A DNA stretch of 53,663 nt from an uncultured Pelagibacteraceae bacterium (GCA_902587295.1 CACIKS010000001.1:1-53663), one strand, 5' to 3'. Counted from the first letter of the stretch, positions 34,715 through 43,290 are shown. Notes: a model not told the origin generated them from the letters alone. Program-made: numbers and translations.

Positions 34715-35307
34715 TAACTTAATAAAAATATTCCTAGTTTAGAAAAAAGATTTTTCATCTCGAGATTACTTTTTGTGATTTCTGATGTTTTATCCTCATT
34801 AACACCAATAACTTTATCAATCTTAATATTTTTTTCTAAACAAAAATCAAATAAATCCTTAATGGTACACATATGAAGATTAGGAGTATTATACCAGGTA
34901 TTTGGTAAAGTTTTTGTAACTGGCATCTTGCCAAAAAATAATAATTTAGTTCTTACCTTCCAGTAACCAAAATTAGGTATAGATATAATTACCGATTTTC
35001 CAATTCTTAAAAGATCTTTTAACACTTTTTCAGGACTGTAAAATGCTTGTAGAGTTTGACTTAATATAACAAAATCAAAAGATTGATTTGGAAATTGGTG
35101 AAGCTCGGTTTCAGCGTTTCCCTCTATAACCGAAAGGCCTTTATAAATACATTTTTTCACTTTTTCTTCTACAAGTTCTAAACCACTAGCTTTTATATTT
35201 TTTTCTTTCATAAGGAGACTCATTAAAGATCCATCTCCGCAACCTACATCTAAAACCTTTACGTTTTTAGGCAACAAATCTGCAATTACTTTAAATTCTT
35301 TTTTCAT
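34714..35307 (-). CDS. metW: Methionine biosynthesis protein MetW
   Basis: MetW is a methyltransferase-fold protein that accompanies MetX and is needed for full homoserine acyltransferase activity in several proteobacteria. The 197-residue chain has the SAM-binding KVLDVGCGDGSLM near 16-28 and the MetW-specific middle (DFVILSQTLQAFYSPEKVL near 78-96, PNTWYNTPNLHMCTI near 134-148). Its start overlaps the end of metX by 17 bases, and its stop overlaps gloB. Confidence 0.93.
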   Translation of the reverse strand: MKKEFKVIADLLPKNVKVLDVGCGDGSLMSLLMKEKNIKASGLELVEEKVKKCIYKGLSVIEGNAETELHQFPNQSFDFVILSQTLQAFYSPEKVLKDLLRIGKSVIISIPNFGYWKVRTKLLFFGKMPVTKTLPNTWYNTPNLHMCTIKDLFDFCLEKNIKIDKVIGVNEDKTSEITKSNLEMKNLFSKLGIFLLS

Positions 35308-36430
35308 TTTTAAATTTTATATACATTGAGTCAATAAATCCTTTTAATGTTTTAAGAAACTCAGGTTCATTTACTAAAAAGGAGTCATGTCCTTTATCAG
35401 TTTTAATTTCAGCAAAAGAAACATCAGCTCCGGAAGCATTAAGAGCAATAACAGTATCTTTATTCTCTTTTGTTGTGTAAAGCCAATCTGAAGAAAAAGA
35501 AATAACTAAAAATTTGGTTTTCTGATCCTTAAATGCTTCTACCAGTCCTCCTTTAAATTGTCTTGATAGATCAAAATAATCCATTGCTCTAGTAATATAT
35601 AAAACAGAATTTGCATCAAATCTTTCAACAAATGTAAAACCTTGATGTCTCAAATAACTTTCAACCTGAAAATCAGCATCAAAACTAAATTCGTAATCAG
35701 CTTTTTCCTGAAGTTTTCTACCAAATTTTTCCTGCATTCCTTTTTCAGATAAGTAACTAATATGACCAACCATTCTTGCAACAGCCAAGCCATTTTTAGG
35801 TTGAACATTTTTTTTTAAATACTTTCCTTTATCCCAAACAGGATCTGCCATAATAGCTTGTCTAGCTAACTCATTAAGAGCAATATTCTGAGCGCTATGG
35901 CTTGTGCTACAAGCGATAGGTACAGCAGAAAAAGTTCTATTTGGAAATGTTGCACAAAATTGAAGTAACTGCATTCCACCCATCGAGCCCCCAGTTGCGC
36001 AAAGAAGTTTTTTTATTCCCAAATGGTCTAAAAGTGTTTCCTGTGCTTTGACCATATCTCTTATAGTTATTACTGGAAAATTTAATCCATAAGCTTGATT
36101 TGTTTTTTTGTCTACTTCTTTAGGACCCCACGAGCCCATACATCCACCAATGACATTTGCACAAATTACAAAATATTTATCTGTGTCGATAGCTTTTCCA
36201 GGACCTACAGCTGTTACCCACCAACCTTCTCTTTTCGTAATTGGATTTATCCCGCTTACGAACTGATCACCTGTTAATGCATGAAAAACTAAAATAGCAT
36301 TATCTTTAAACTCATTTAATTTTCCGTAAGTTTCGTATGCTAAAGGAAAATCTTTTACAGTTTGCTTGCAGTCAAGCAAAAGAGGTTTTGAAACGGTTAA
36401 TTTTTTAATATTTTCTAATTTTTCATTCAT
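35291..36430 (-). CDS. metX: Homoserine O-acetyltransferase (or O-succinyltransferase) MetX
   Basis: MetX acylates homoserine for methionine synthesis. I start it at the ATG whose A is at 36430, giving 379 residues; the longer frame to 36481 would translate the riboswitch. The alpha/beta-hydrolase nucleophile lies in ATGGSMGGMQLLQF near 142-155. The acid is in FSSDWLYTT near 310 and the histidine in DKGHDSFLV near 345. Acetyl and succinyl donors cannot be separated by eye. The start codon sits only two bases after the terminator U-tract and has no Shine-Dalgarno sequence, so expression looks controlled by termination within the SAM-II leader. Confidence 0.95.
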   Translation of the reverse strand: MNEKLENIKKLTVSKPLLLDCKQTVKDFPLAYETYGKLNEFKDNAILVFHALTGDQFVSGINPITKREGWWVTAVGPGKAIDTDKYFVICANVIGGCMGSWGPKEVDKKTNQAYGLNFPVITIRDMVKAQETLLDHLGIKKLLCATGGSMGGMQLLQFCATFPNRTFSAVPIACSTSHSAQNIALNELARQAIMADPVWDKGKYLKKNVQPKNGLAVARMVGHISYLSEKGMQEKFGRKLQEKADYEFSFDADFQVESYLRHQGFTFVERFDANSVLYITRAMDYFDLSRQFKGGLVEAFKDQKTKFLVISFSSDWLYTTKENKDTVIALNASGADVSFAEIKTDKGHDSFLVNEPEFLKTLKGFIDSMYIKFKNEKRI

Positions 36431-36431
36431 A

Positions 36432-36458
36432 TAAAAAAAAAGCCCAGCTAGACTGGGC
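36432..36458 (-). terminator. Intrinsic terminator in the metX leader
   Basis: Reading the minus strand, GCCCAG (36453-36458) pairs with CTGGGC (36442-36447) around a five-base TCTAG loop and is followed by nine T residues. The run ends just before the metX start codon. It is the expression platform of the SAM-II riboswitch. Confidence 0.85.
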
Positions 36459-36465
36459 AAAAAAT

Positions 36466-36518
36466 CCCTGTTTAGCTGCATTTACTTAGCGCTCGCAATT
36501 TCGGTTAAATCAGCGCTA
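36466..36518 (-). promoter_or_regulatory. SAM-II riboswitch aptamer upstream of metX
   Basis: The 53-base minus-strand segment follows the SAM-II (metA-motif) consensus almost base for base. It has stem P1 made from two AGCGCT arms (36512-36517 and 36490-36495), the conserved TGATTTAACCG loop, and the 3' pseudoknot strand TAAATG.AGCTAAA.AGGG. SAM-II aptamers bind S-adenosylmethionine and usually lower expression of methionine genes in alphaproteobacteria. The assignment is from a remembered consensus, and the match is strong. Confidence 0.93.
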
Positions 36519-36524
36519 GGCGAA

Positions 36525-36553
36525 TGTATACTAAATCGCCACAAACATGTCAA
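36525..36553 (-). promoter_or_regulatory. Consensus-like sigma70 promoter for metX
   Basis: On the minus strand a perfect TTGACA (36548-36553) and TATACA (36525-36530) are 17 bases apart. The expected start point, about seven bases downstream, coincides with the first base of the SAM-II aptamer. Confidence 0.85.
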
Positions 36554-36620
36554 TTTATTCAAATAAATTTATTTCCATTATACAAATAGAGACTCTTTTA
36601 ATATAAGACATTTAAATATT

Positions 36621-37703
36621 ATGAAATTACCAAAACCTAGAAAAATTATAGCAGAAAAATATATTGCTGGATTAAGTCTTTTTAAAAGTAGAAGAAGTCC
36701 AATAAAATTATCTGCAAATGAATCTGCATTGGGACCTAGTCCTAAAGCAGTAAAATCGTATAACTCCATAGGAAAAGGTTTTGTAAGATATCCTGACTCT
36801 GATGGAACTTTTTTTAGAAAGGTTCTTGCAAAACAATTTAATTTAAATAAAGACAGAATTATTCTTGGATCAGGCTCTGATCAAATATTTGAATTAGTTT
36901 GTAAACTTTTTCTATCCAAAGGAGATGAAGTTATCGTCCCAGAATATAGTTTTATAATTTACAGAATCTATAGCAGAATGTTTGGTGCCAAAGTTAGATA
37001 TGCTAAGGAGAAAAATTTTAAACCGTCTGTTCGGTCAATTTTAGATTGCGTTAATAAAAAAACTAAAATTGTTTTTTTAGCAAACCCAAATAATCCAACG
37101 GGAACATATTTAAATAAATTCGAGGTATTGGAACTTAGAAAAAAATTAAGATCTGATATACTCTTGATAATTGATGATGCATATTATGAATATATAAATG
37201 ATCCGAATTATTCATCAGGTTTAAAGTTATTTTCTAAAGCACAAAATGTTTTAATAACTAGAACATTTTCAAAAATTTATGGTCTCGCAGGACTTAGAAT
37301 AGGTTGGGGCTATGGACCAAAAGAAATAATAAAAAAATTATATGAAATTAAACCACCATTTAATGTTAGCAGACCGGCTTTATTTGCAGCAACTCAGGCA
37401 GTACAGGATACAAAGTGGTTAAATAAAGCTATAAAACATAATAATTTCTGGGCACAAAAAATATTTGAAGTTATAGATGAGATCGGTATTGCAACAAATA
37501 AAACACACGTAAATTTTTTTCTATTAAATTTTGATTTTGTTAATCAGAAAGCTTCTCAAGTTTTTAATAAATTAGCAAATTCAGGAATACTTGTAAGACA
37601 AATGGATGTATATAATATAAAAAATTCATTAAGAGTAACAATAGGCAATAGTAAAGAAAATAAAAAGTTTATTTATGTTTTAAGGAAAATTTTTAATGTT
37701 TGA
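36621..37703 (+). CDS. hisC: Histidinol-phosphate aminotransferase
   Basis: HisC is the PLP enzyme making histidinol phosphate; many versions also transaminate prephenate or phenylpyruvate. The 360-residue chain has KLSANESALGPSPKAVKS near 28-45, ANPNNPTGTYL near 154-164, DDAYYEYI near 184-191 and the PLP-lysine segment TRTFSKIYGLAGLRIGWGYG near 214-233. Its 3' end overlaps tyrA by eight bases. Next to tyrA a role in tyrosine/phenylalanine synthesis is possible alongside histidine; sequence alone does not decide this. Confidence 0.93.
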   Translation: MKLPKPRKIIAEKYIAGLSLFKSRRSPIKLSANESALGPSPKAVKSYNSIGKGFVRYPDSDGTFFRKVLAKQFNLNKDRIILGSGSDQIFELVCKLFLSKGDEVIVPEYSFIIYRIYSRMFGAKVRYAKEKNFKPSVRSILDCVNKKTKIVFLANPNNPTGTYLNKFEVLELRKKLRSDILLIIDDAYYEYINDPNYSSGLKLFSKAQNVLITRTFSKIYGLAGLRIGWGYGPKEIIKKLYEIKPPFNVSRPALFAATQAVQDTKWLNKAIKHNNFWAQKIFEVIDEIGIATNKTHVNFFLLNFDFVNQKASQVFNKLANSGILVRQMDVYNIKNSLRVTIGNSKENKKFIYVLRKIFNV

Positions 37704-38595
37704 TCAGATATCAATAATAGGCTGTGGTTTAATCGGCTCTTCAGTTTTGAGGCGTTTAAAAAAGAATAAATTAGCTAAAAAAGTACTAAGTTATGACAAC
37801 AATAAATCTGTAAATGAAATAATAAAAAAAGAAAATCTTTCTGATCAGGTAGCCTCTAACCTAAACGAAGCAGTAAAGAATTCCGATCTAATTTTAATTG
37901 CAACACCTTTAAGTAGTTTTGAAAATGTAATTAACTCCATAAAAGATAATTTAAAGTTTGGATCAATACTTACCGATACATGTTCAGTAAAAATAGATGT
38001 AAATAATATTGTCAGTAAGATGAAAATAAAAAACTCCACTTGGATACCGGGTCATCCTGTTGCAGGAACTGAAAATAGTGGACCTAAAGCGGGCCAATTT
38101 GATTTATTCAATGGTAGGTGGACGATACTTTGCCCAGATAAAAGTATAGAAGAGTCACAAATAAAAAAAGCATATAGTTTTTGGGAGGCGATGGGTAGCA
38201 AAGTTAAAATTATGTCAGTAGAGGATCACGACAAGATTATCTCTCTTACAAGTCACTTGCCGCATGTAATAGCTTATAATATTGTCAAAACCACAATGAG
38301 TGCTGATGAAAAAACCAAAAATGATATCATTAGATATAGTGCTGGTGGATTAAGAGATTTTACAAGAATAGCAGCATCAGACCCAACAATGTGGAAAGAT
38401 ATATTTGTAAATAATAGCAGTTTGATTATTGAGGCAATTGATAAATTTAGTGAAAGTTTAGATGAATTTAAAAAAGCTATTAAGGAGAAAAATAGTGAAA
38501 AGTTATTGGAAATTTTTGAGAAATCTAAAGAATTTAGAAAATCAATAATTAAAGCAGGTCAAGATACCGATAAGCCAGACTTTGGTAGAAAATAA
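37696..38595 (+). CDS. tyrA: Prephenate/arogenate dehydrogenase family protein (TyrA)
   Basis: TyrA oxidatively decarboxylates prephenate or arogenate in tyrosine synthesis. The 299-residue protein starts with the NAD(P)-binding IIGCGLIGSSVLRRL (residues 7-21). It has TDTCSVK near 95-101, PGHPVAGTENSGP near 117-129 with the catalytic-type histidine, and SLTSHLPHVIAYNIV near 188-202. There is no ACT or chorismate mutase domain. Prephenate versus arogenate preference cannot be seen. The stop abuts that of the convergent plsC. Confidence 0.92.
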   Translation: MFDQISIIGCGLIGSSVLRRLKKNKLAKKVLSYDNNKSVNEIIKKENLSDQVASNLNEAVKNSDLILIATPLSSFENVINSIKDNLKFGSILTDTCSVKIDVNNIVSKMKIKNSTWIPGHPVAGTENSGPKAGQFDLFNGRWTILCPDKSIEESQIKKAYSFWEAMGSKVKIMSVEDHDKIISLTSHLPHVIAYNIVKTTMSADEKTKNDIIRYSAGGLRDFTRIAASDPTMWKDIFVNNSSLIIEAIDKFSESLDEFKKAIKEKNSEKLLEIFEKSKEFRKSIIKAGQDTDKPDFGRK

Positions 38596-39303
38596 CTAAT
38601 CTATTAAATCAACTTCTTTATAAATTTCAGATTGGAGTTTTTCTAAAAACTGTTCTTTCCTTAGACCTGGTCCTATAGGATTTAAAAAAGAAATTGTGAT
38701 GTTACCAGGATATTTATTAAAACTATTTTTTGGCCAAACTTTACCGGAATTTAATGCTACTGGCACGCAAGGTAAATTTATTGCTTGATATATTTTTCCA
38801 ACTCCTTTTTTAAATGGAGGACGATCTTTATAAGGAACTCTAGTACCTTGTGGAAAAATTAACAAGGGTCTGTTAGTTTTCTTAGTTTTGTCTAAAATTT
38901 TTTCAAAAAAATTCAAATTTTCTTTTGTTGCAATTTCTCGTACAATATCAATTGCTCCAATTTTTTTTAAACACCAACCAAAAATTGGGATTTTCATCAA
39001 CTCTTTCTTCAATATAAAAATGGGTCCTGGTAGGACTGTCTGTAAAGCAAATGTTTCGAACATAGATTGATGGGCTGATGCTACAAAATATTTCTCATAT
39101 TTTTTTAAATTTTCAAGACCTCTAAATTCTACCTTTGTATTTAGAAAAATTTTTAATAAATAGACAATGTAATCCGAAAGAACTTTTCCGGCAAATATCA
39201 TATACTTATCTTTGATAAGTAAAAGAGGTATAGAAAAAATACATGCTGTTGCTATTCCAGCATATAAAAAGAAATTAAAAAAAAATGATCTTAAAAATAT
39301 CAT
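38596..39303 (-). CDS. plsC: 1-acyl-sn-glycerol-3-phosphate acyltransferase (PlsC family)
   Basis: PlsC acylates lysophosphatidate to phosphatidate in the inner membrane. The 235-residue protein has an N-terminal hydrophobic helix (residues 8-30). The acyltransferase box SAHQSMFET near 76-84 has His and Glu in place of the commoner H-x4-D, as in the KHQSxWET-type alphaproteobacterial variants. FPQGTRVPY near 150-158 is the second motif, and PCVPVALNSGKVW near 184-196 the fourth. It ends the argH-lptM-lysA-plsC operon. Confidence 0.9.
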   Translation of the reverse strand: MIFLRSFFFNFFLYAGIATACIFSIPLLLIKDKYMIFAGKVLSDYIVYLLKIFLNTKVEFRGLENLKKYEKYFVASAHQSMFETFALQTVLPGPIFILKKELMKIPIFGWCLKKIGAIDIVREIATKENLNFFEKILDKTKKTNRPLLIFPQGTRVPYKDRPPFKKGVGKIYQAINLPCVPVALNSGKVWPKNSFNKYPGNITISFLNPIGPGLRKEQFLEKLQSEIYKEVDLID

Positions 39304-39306
39304 TAA

Positions 39307-40527
39307 TTAAATGATCTCAGAAATTTTTTGTCTTCTTCTAATTATTTTAACTTTACCTTTTTTAATTAAAATTTCTGATGCCAAAGGTCGTGTATTATAA
39401 TTTGATGATAGAGAAGAACCATAGGCACCAACATTTGTAATAGCCACATAGTTATTTTCATTTAATAATGAATAATTTCTATATTTAACAAAAGTATCTG
39501 TGCTCTCGCAAATTGGTCCAACAAATTCTACATTTCCATTCATTTGTTTTTTTAATTTCAAAACAGGAATAATATTATGCTTAGCATTGTATAAAGCTGG
39601 TCTCATAAAATCATTCATTCCAGCGTCTAAAATAACAAAATTCTTATTTCTATTCTTTTTAATAAATACAATTCTTGAAATTAAAGTTCCCGTATTGCCA
39701 ACAATGAACCTTCCTGGCTCAAAAATTATTTTGCAATTAAGTTTTTTTTTGAATTTATTAACAAGCTTTGAGTAACGTCCAATATCAATTTTTTTTTGCT
39801 TATTTTGATATGGAATACCAAATCCACCCCCAAGATCAATATATTCAAAATTTATTCTACTCAATTTAATTATTTTGTATAGAACATTTAAAGTTTTCCT
39901 ATACGGGTTAATAGAAGTAATTTGACTTCCGATATGAACACTGAGAGCTTTTATTTTTAAATTTCTAAATTTTTTAAAATTTCTACATAAATTTAAAAAG
40001 TTTGATTTTGGTAATCCAAATTTACTATCTAATTTACCAGTTGATATTTTGGATAGTGTATTAGCATCAACCCCAGGGTTAATTCTGATCCCAATAGATG
40101 TTATTCGTCTCATTTTTTTTGATATTTTATCAATCAGTTTTGCCTCACTTTCTGACTCAATATTGATCAATAAAACTCTTTTTTTAATGGCAACTTTGAG
40201 TTCGTTCTCTGTTTTTCCTACTCCTGAAAAAACGATTTTATTTGGTTTAATTTTTGCTTTTAGCGCTTTTAAAAGTTCTCCCTCAGATACTACATCTGCG
40301 CCTGAACCCATTCTGCCTAATTCTGATATAATTGAAACATTTGAATTAGATTTTACAGAAAAACAAATTAATGGGCTAACTTTTTTAAAATAATTAGAAA
40401 AATTTTGATAATTATTTTTTATTTTTTTAAAAGAATAAATATAAAATGGAGTAATATTTTTCTTTGTTATATTTTTTATAGATAAATTGTCTATAAATAA
40501 GTTACTATTTTTATAGTTAAGGGTCAT
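39307..40527 (-). CDS. lysA: Diaminopimelate decarboxylase LysA
   Basis: LysA makes lysine from meso-diaminopimelate with PLP. The 406-residue protein has the PLP lysine in CFSVKSNSN near 54-62, a divergent form of YAxKAN. IDLGGGFGIPY near 228 binds the phosphate, EPGRFIVGNTG near 268 follows, and the active-site cysteine is in GPICESTDTF near 342. It has the alanine-racemase-type barrel followed by a beta domain. It starts three bases after the small lipoprotein gene, which is the usual lysA neighbour in many proteobacteria. Confidence 0.95.
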   Translation of the reverse strand: MTLNYKNSNLFIDNLSIKNITKKNITPFYIYSFKKIKNNYQNFSNYFKKVSPLICFSVKSNSNVSIISELGRMGSGADVVSEGELLKALKAKIKPNKIVFSGVGKTENELKVAIKKRVLLINIESESEAKLIDKISKKMRRITSIGIRINPGVDANTLSKISTGKLDSKFGLPKSNFLNLCRNFKKFRNLKIKALSVHIGSQITSINPYRKTLNVLYKIIKLSRINFEYIDLGGGFGIPYQNKQKKIDIGRYSKLVNKFKKKLNCKIIFEPGRFIVGNTGTLISRIVFIKKNRNKNFVILDAGMNDFMRPALYNAKHNIIPVLKLKKQMNGNVEFVGPICESTDTFVKYRNYSLLNENNYVAITNVGAYGSSLSSNYNTRPLASEILIKKGKVKIIRRRQKISEII

Positions 40528-40530
40528 AGT

Positions 40531-40647
40531 TTACCTATTAATAATAATGTTTTCGTCAAATTTTTTTGATTGGTACTCAGGATTAGATTTTCTTCCACAA
40601 CCAAAAAAAACAATTATAATTAATGAAAAGAATAAAATTTTTTTCAT
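40531..40647 (-). CDS. lptM: Small LptM/YifL-like lipoprotein
   Basis: This 38-residue gene overlaps the end of argH by four bases (ATGA) and ends just before lysA. The product has MKK, a hydrophobic stretch at residues 4-15, then GCGRKSNPEY. C17 would be lipidated, and the CGRK-x-x-P segment resembles the CGxKGPLxxP of LptM/YifL lipoproteins. In E. coli LptM helps assemble the LptD LPS transporter. The argH/lysA position is where this gene sits in other proteobacteria. The lipobox is loose (FFGC), so I am sure of a lipoprotein and fairly sure of the family. Confidence 0.75.
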   Translation of the reverse strand: MKKILFFSLIIIVFFGCGRKSNPEYQSKKFDENIIINR

Positions 40648-42032
40648 TTTATCTGGTTTTTATATTTTGCAATCATTCTTTTAACATTTTTGGGTGCTGT
40701 ACCCCCAAAAGATGTTTTAGAATTCATAGAATTCGATACATCAAATATTTTAGGTATATTTATTTTAGATTTTTTTACAAACTTGTTTATTTCTTTAATA
40801 GAAAGCTGATCTAATCTAACTCCTTTTTTTTCAGCGTAATTAACTAATTTTGAAGATATTATATAGCCTTCTCTAAAGGGAAATTTTTTTTTCATTACTA
40901 GGTAATCAGCAAAATCTGTAGCAGTGGTATATCCTTTTTTTGCCATTTCTTTCATATTATTTTTTTTTGAATTTAGGTTTTCAATTAATTCTATAGACAT
41001 TAATAAGCTATCTTTTAATGTATCATAACTGTCAAAAACTAATTCCTTATCATCTTGTAAATCTTTATAGTAAGATATGGGAAGTCCTTTCATTATAGTC
41101 AACATTGAATTTAGTCTCCCATAATTTATTGCGGTCTTACCTCTAATTATTTCAGCAGGGTCCGGATTTTTTTTTTGTGGCATTATAGATGATCCAGTTA
41201 ATACTTTGTCATTAAATTCAACAAAATTAAAAGCTTCCGAGTTAAAAATAATAAAGTCTTCTGCCAATCTTGAAAGATGCATAGCACAAGTTGCAGCTGC
41301 AGCTAGAAAATCAACAGCAAAATCTCTGTCTGATACAGAGTCAATCGAATTATTTGTTGGTTTTTTAAAACCAAGTTTTTTGGCAGTAAATTTTCTGTCA
41401 ATATTAAATGTAGTTCCAGCTAGGGCAGCAGATCCCAAAGGACATTCGTCAATCAAATCAATATTATTTATAAATCTTTTTTTATCTCTATTGAGCATCT
41501 CAACATAAGCCATAAGGTAGTGCGCAAAAGAGATTGGTTGTGCATTTTTTAAATGGGTAAAACCCGGCATCACTGTATTAATATTTTTCTCAGCTTTTTT
41601 TAAAATAGATTTAATTAATAAGTCTAAAATTTTTTTAATATCTAAAGATGATTTTTTAACCCACATTTTAAAATCAGTAACAACTTGATCATTTCTAGAT
41701 CTCGCAGTATGTAAATATCCAGCAGAGTCACCAATCATCTGAAATAATCTTTTCTCAATATTTTGATGGATATCCTCAAATTTTTCTTTAAATTTAAATT
41801 TATTCTTTTCAATTTCTGATTTAATTTTATTTAGTCCGGTTATAATTTTTTTTCCATTATTTTTTGGAATAATTTTTTGCTTAATAAGCATCTGAACATG
41901 AACTATAGATGCTTTAATATCCTCATTATAAAGTCTTTTGTCTATATTAATTGACGATCCAATTCTTTGAAAATTTTTAGAATTAGCTTTAGCAAATCTA
42001 TTTGACCAAACAGTTTTATTTTTATTTGTCAT
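40644..42032 (-). CDS. argH: Argininosuccinate lyase ArgH
   Basis: ArgH splits argininosuccinate into arginine and fumarate, the last step of arginine synthesis. The 462-residue chain belongs to the fumarase/aspartase superfamily. SRFAKANS-type N-terminus, HTARSRNDQVVTDFKMW near 108-124, MPGFTHLKNAQPISFAHYL near 155-173 and the signature GSSIMPQKKNPDPAE near 280 are all present. It starts 27 bases from the divergent TlpA-like gene, so both promoters must be compact or internal. Confidence 0.97.
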   Translation of the reverse strand: MTNKNKTVWSNRFAKANSKNFQRIGSSINIDKRLYNEDIKASIVHVQMLIKQKIIPKNNGKKIITGLNKIKSEIEKNKFKFKEKFEDIHQNIEKRLFQMIGDSAGYLHTARSRNDQVVTDFKMWVKKSSLDIKKILDLLIKSILKKAEKNINTVMPGFTHLKNAQPISFAHYLMAYVEMLNRDKKRFINNIDLIDECPLGSAALAGTTFNIDRKFTAKKLGFKKPTNNSIDSVSDRDFAVDFLAAAATCAMHLSRLAEDFIIFNSEAFNFVEFNDKVLTGSSIMPQKKNPDPAEIIRGKTAINYGRLNSMLTIMKGLPISYYKDLQDDKELVFDSYDTLKDSLLMSIELIENLNSKKNNMKEMAKKGYTTATDFADYLVMKKKFPFREGYIISSKLVNYAEKKGVRLDQLSIKEINKFVKKSKINIPKIFDVSNSMNSKTSFGGTAPKNVKRMIAKYKNQIK

Positions 42033-42059
42033 TTTGTATGTTAAACCTACTTTAATTAT

Positions 42060-42575
42060 ATGAATATTTTACGGTTCTCAATATTATTTATTTTTTTCAA
42101 ATTCAATTTTTTAATTGCAGCCGAACCTTTACCATTCAATAATATAGTTCTGCACAAAAATCCATTACAAGTTTCTCAAGTAAAATTAAAGGATTTTTAC
42201 TTAAAAGATATTGAGGTTAATAAAAATGATGGGAAGATCAAGATTCTTAATTTTTGGGCGACCTGGTGCGATCCTTGTAGGAAAGAGATGCCTTCCCTAG
42301 ATAATCTAGATGCTAAAAATCTTGAAATTTCAATTTATCCAGTAAATCTGGAAAAACCTAATATGGCAAAAACTAAAAAATTTTTTGAAGATTTAAAAAT
42401 TAAAAATCTAAAAATTTATTTTGACCCTGATTTTAAATTAACAAAACAATTTAAATTAAGAGGAGTTCCAACAACAATTTTACTAAATAAAGATGGAAAA
42501 GAGTTTGCAAGAATTATTGGAGATATTGATTTTACAGACGAAAAATTTTTATTTTGGATCAAAAAATTTACTTAA
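42060..42575 (+). CDS. TlpA/ResA-like periplasmic thioredoxin
   Basis: A 171-residue thioredoxin-fold protein with an N-terminal hydrophobic signal/anchor (residues 4-20) and the active site FWATWCDPCRKEMP near 65-78. The cis-proline segment is RGVPTTILL near 137. WC-x-PC with this flanking sequence is typical of TlpA/ResA-like disulfide reductases, which keep cytochrome c or CuA-site cysteines reduced. The position opposite argH is shared by tlpA in rhizobia. The exact partner is not identifiable here. Confidence 0.88.
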   Translation: MNILRFSILFIFFKFNFLIAAEPLPFNNIVLHKNPLQVSQVKLKDFYLKDIEVNKNDGKIKILNFWATWCDPCRKEMPSLDNLDAKNLEISIYPVNLEKPNMAKTKKFFEDLKIKNLKIYFDPDFKLTKQFKLRGVPTTILLNKDGKEFARIIGDIDFTDEKFLFWIKKFT

Positions 42576-42585
42576 TTTTTAAAAT

Positions 42586-43242
42586 ATGGATTATTCATTA
42601 AATACAACAGTTGTTAATTTTCAGAAATCACCTCGGCATATTATAATTCTTTGTCATGGTTATGGTGGAGATGGTAATGATATTTCATTAGTAGCAAATT
42701 ATTGGAAAAATTTTTTACCAAATACTTTGTTTTTATGCCCTGATGCCCCAGAAATATGCAAAGTAAATCCAGACGGATTTCAATGGTTCGATTTGATGGA
42801 TCAAACTGAAGATGAAATTTTTTCAAAATCTTTAATAGCAGAAAACAAGCTAAATAAATTTATTGACGATGTTGTACAAAAATATAAAATTTCTTTTAAT
42901 CAAGTAGCTTTAGTGGGGTTTAGCCAGGGTTGTATGATATCATTACAAACTGCACTTAAAAGAAAAAAAAAGATTAATTGTTTAATCGGGTACTCTGGAA
43001 AAATTATTAACCAAGCACATCTAAGTAAAAATATAGTTTCAAGACCTGAAATTTACTTGATGCATGGAGATAAGGATCAAGTGGTACCTATTGGAGATTT
43101 TTTGTCATCAAAAGAGTTTTTTTTTAAAAATAAATATAAAATTCATACAAAAATATTTGAAAAATGTGAACATCGCATACCAACCGAAGGATTAAGTTTA
43201 GGTTTAGAATTTTTAAAAAAAAATTTAGTTAATAACTATTAA
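42586..43242 (+). CDS. Alpha/beta hydrolase, phospholipase/carboxylesterase family
   Basis: A 218-residue serine hydrolase. ILCHGYGGDGNDI near 22-34 forms the oxyanion region, the nucleophile lies in VGFSQGCMISLQ near 107-118, the aspartate in MHGDKDQVVP near 165-174, and the histidine in CEHRIPTEG near 195-203. This is the acyl-protein-thioesterase/carboxylesterase 2 type. Natural substrates are uncertain. It follows the TlpA-like gene by ten bases and is probably co-transcribed. Confidence 0.88.
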   Translation: MDYSLNTTVVNFQKSPRHIIILCHGYGGDGNDISLVANYWKNFLPNTLFLCPDAPEICKVNPDGFQWFDLMDQTEDEIFSKSLIAENKLNKFIDDVVQKYKISFNQVALVGFSQGCMISLQTALKRKKKINCLIGYSGKIINQAHLSKNIVSRPEIYLMHGDKDQVVPIGDFLSSKEFFFKNKYKIHTKIFEKCEHRIPTEGLSLGLEFLKKNLVNNY

Positions 43243-43261
43243 TGTGTAACAAAATTATAAC

Positions 43262-43290
43262 TTGATAAATATTTTTCAATAAGTTAGCAT
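43262..43290 (+). promoter_or_regulatory. Possible promoter for the HNH gene
   Basis: TTGATA (43262-43267) and TAGCAT (43285-43290) are 17 bases apart in the 54-base gap before the HNH gene. The expected start point would fall on or next to the ATG at 43297, giving a nearly leaderless message. The call is weak. Confidence 0.25.

Noticed and set aside
36431-36481. Longer metX reading frame starting at 36481
   Set aside because: The extra 17 codons translate the riboswitch 3' strand and the terminator, and the family starts at the later methionine.
36555-36584. Plus-strand promoter for hisC (TTATTC, 18 bases, TATACA)
   Set aside because: The -10 box is good but the -35 box is poor; it is too weak to list as a feature in this composition.
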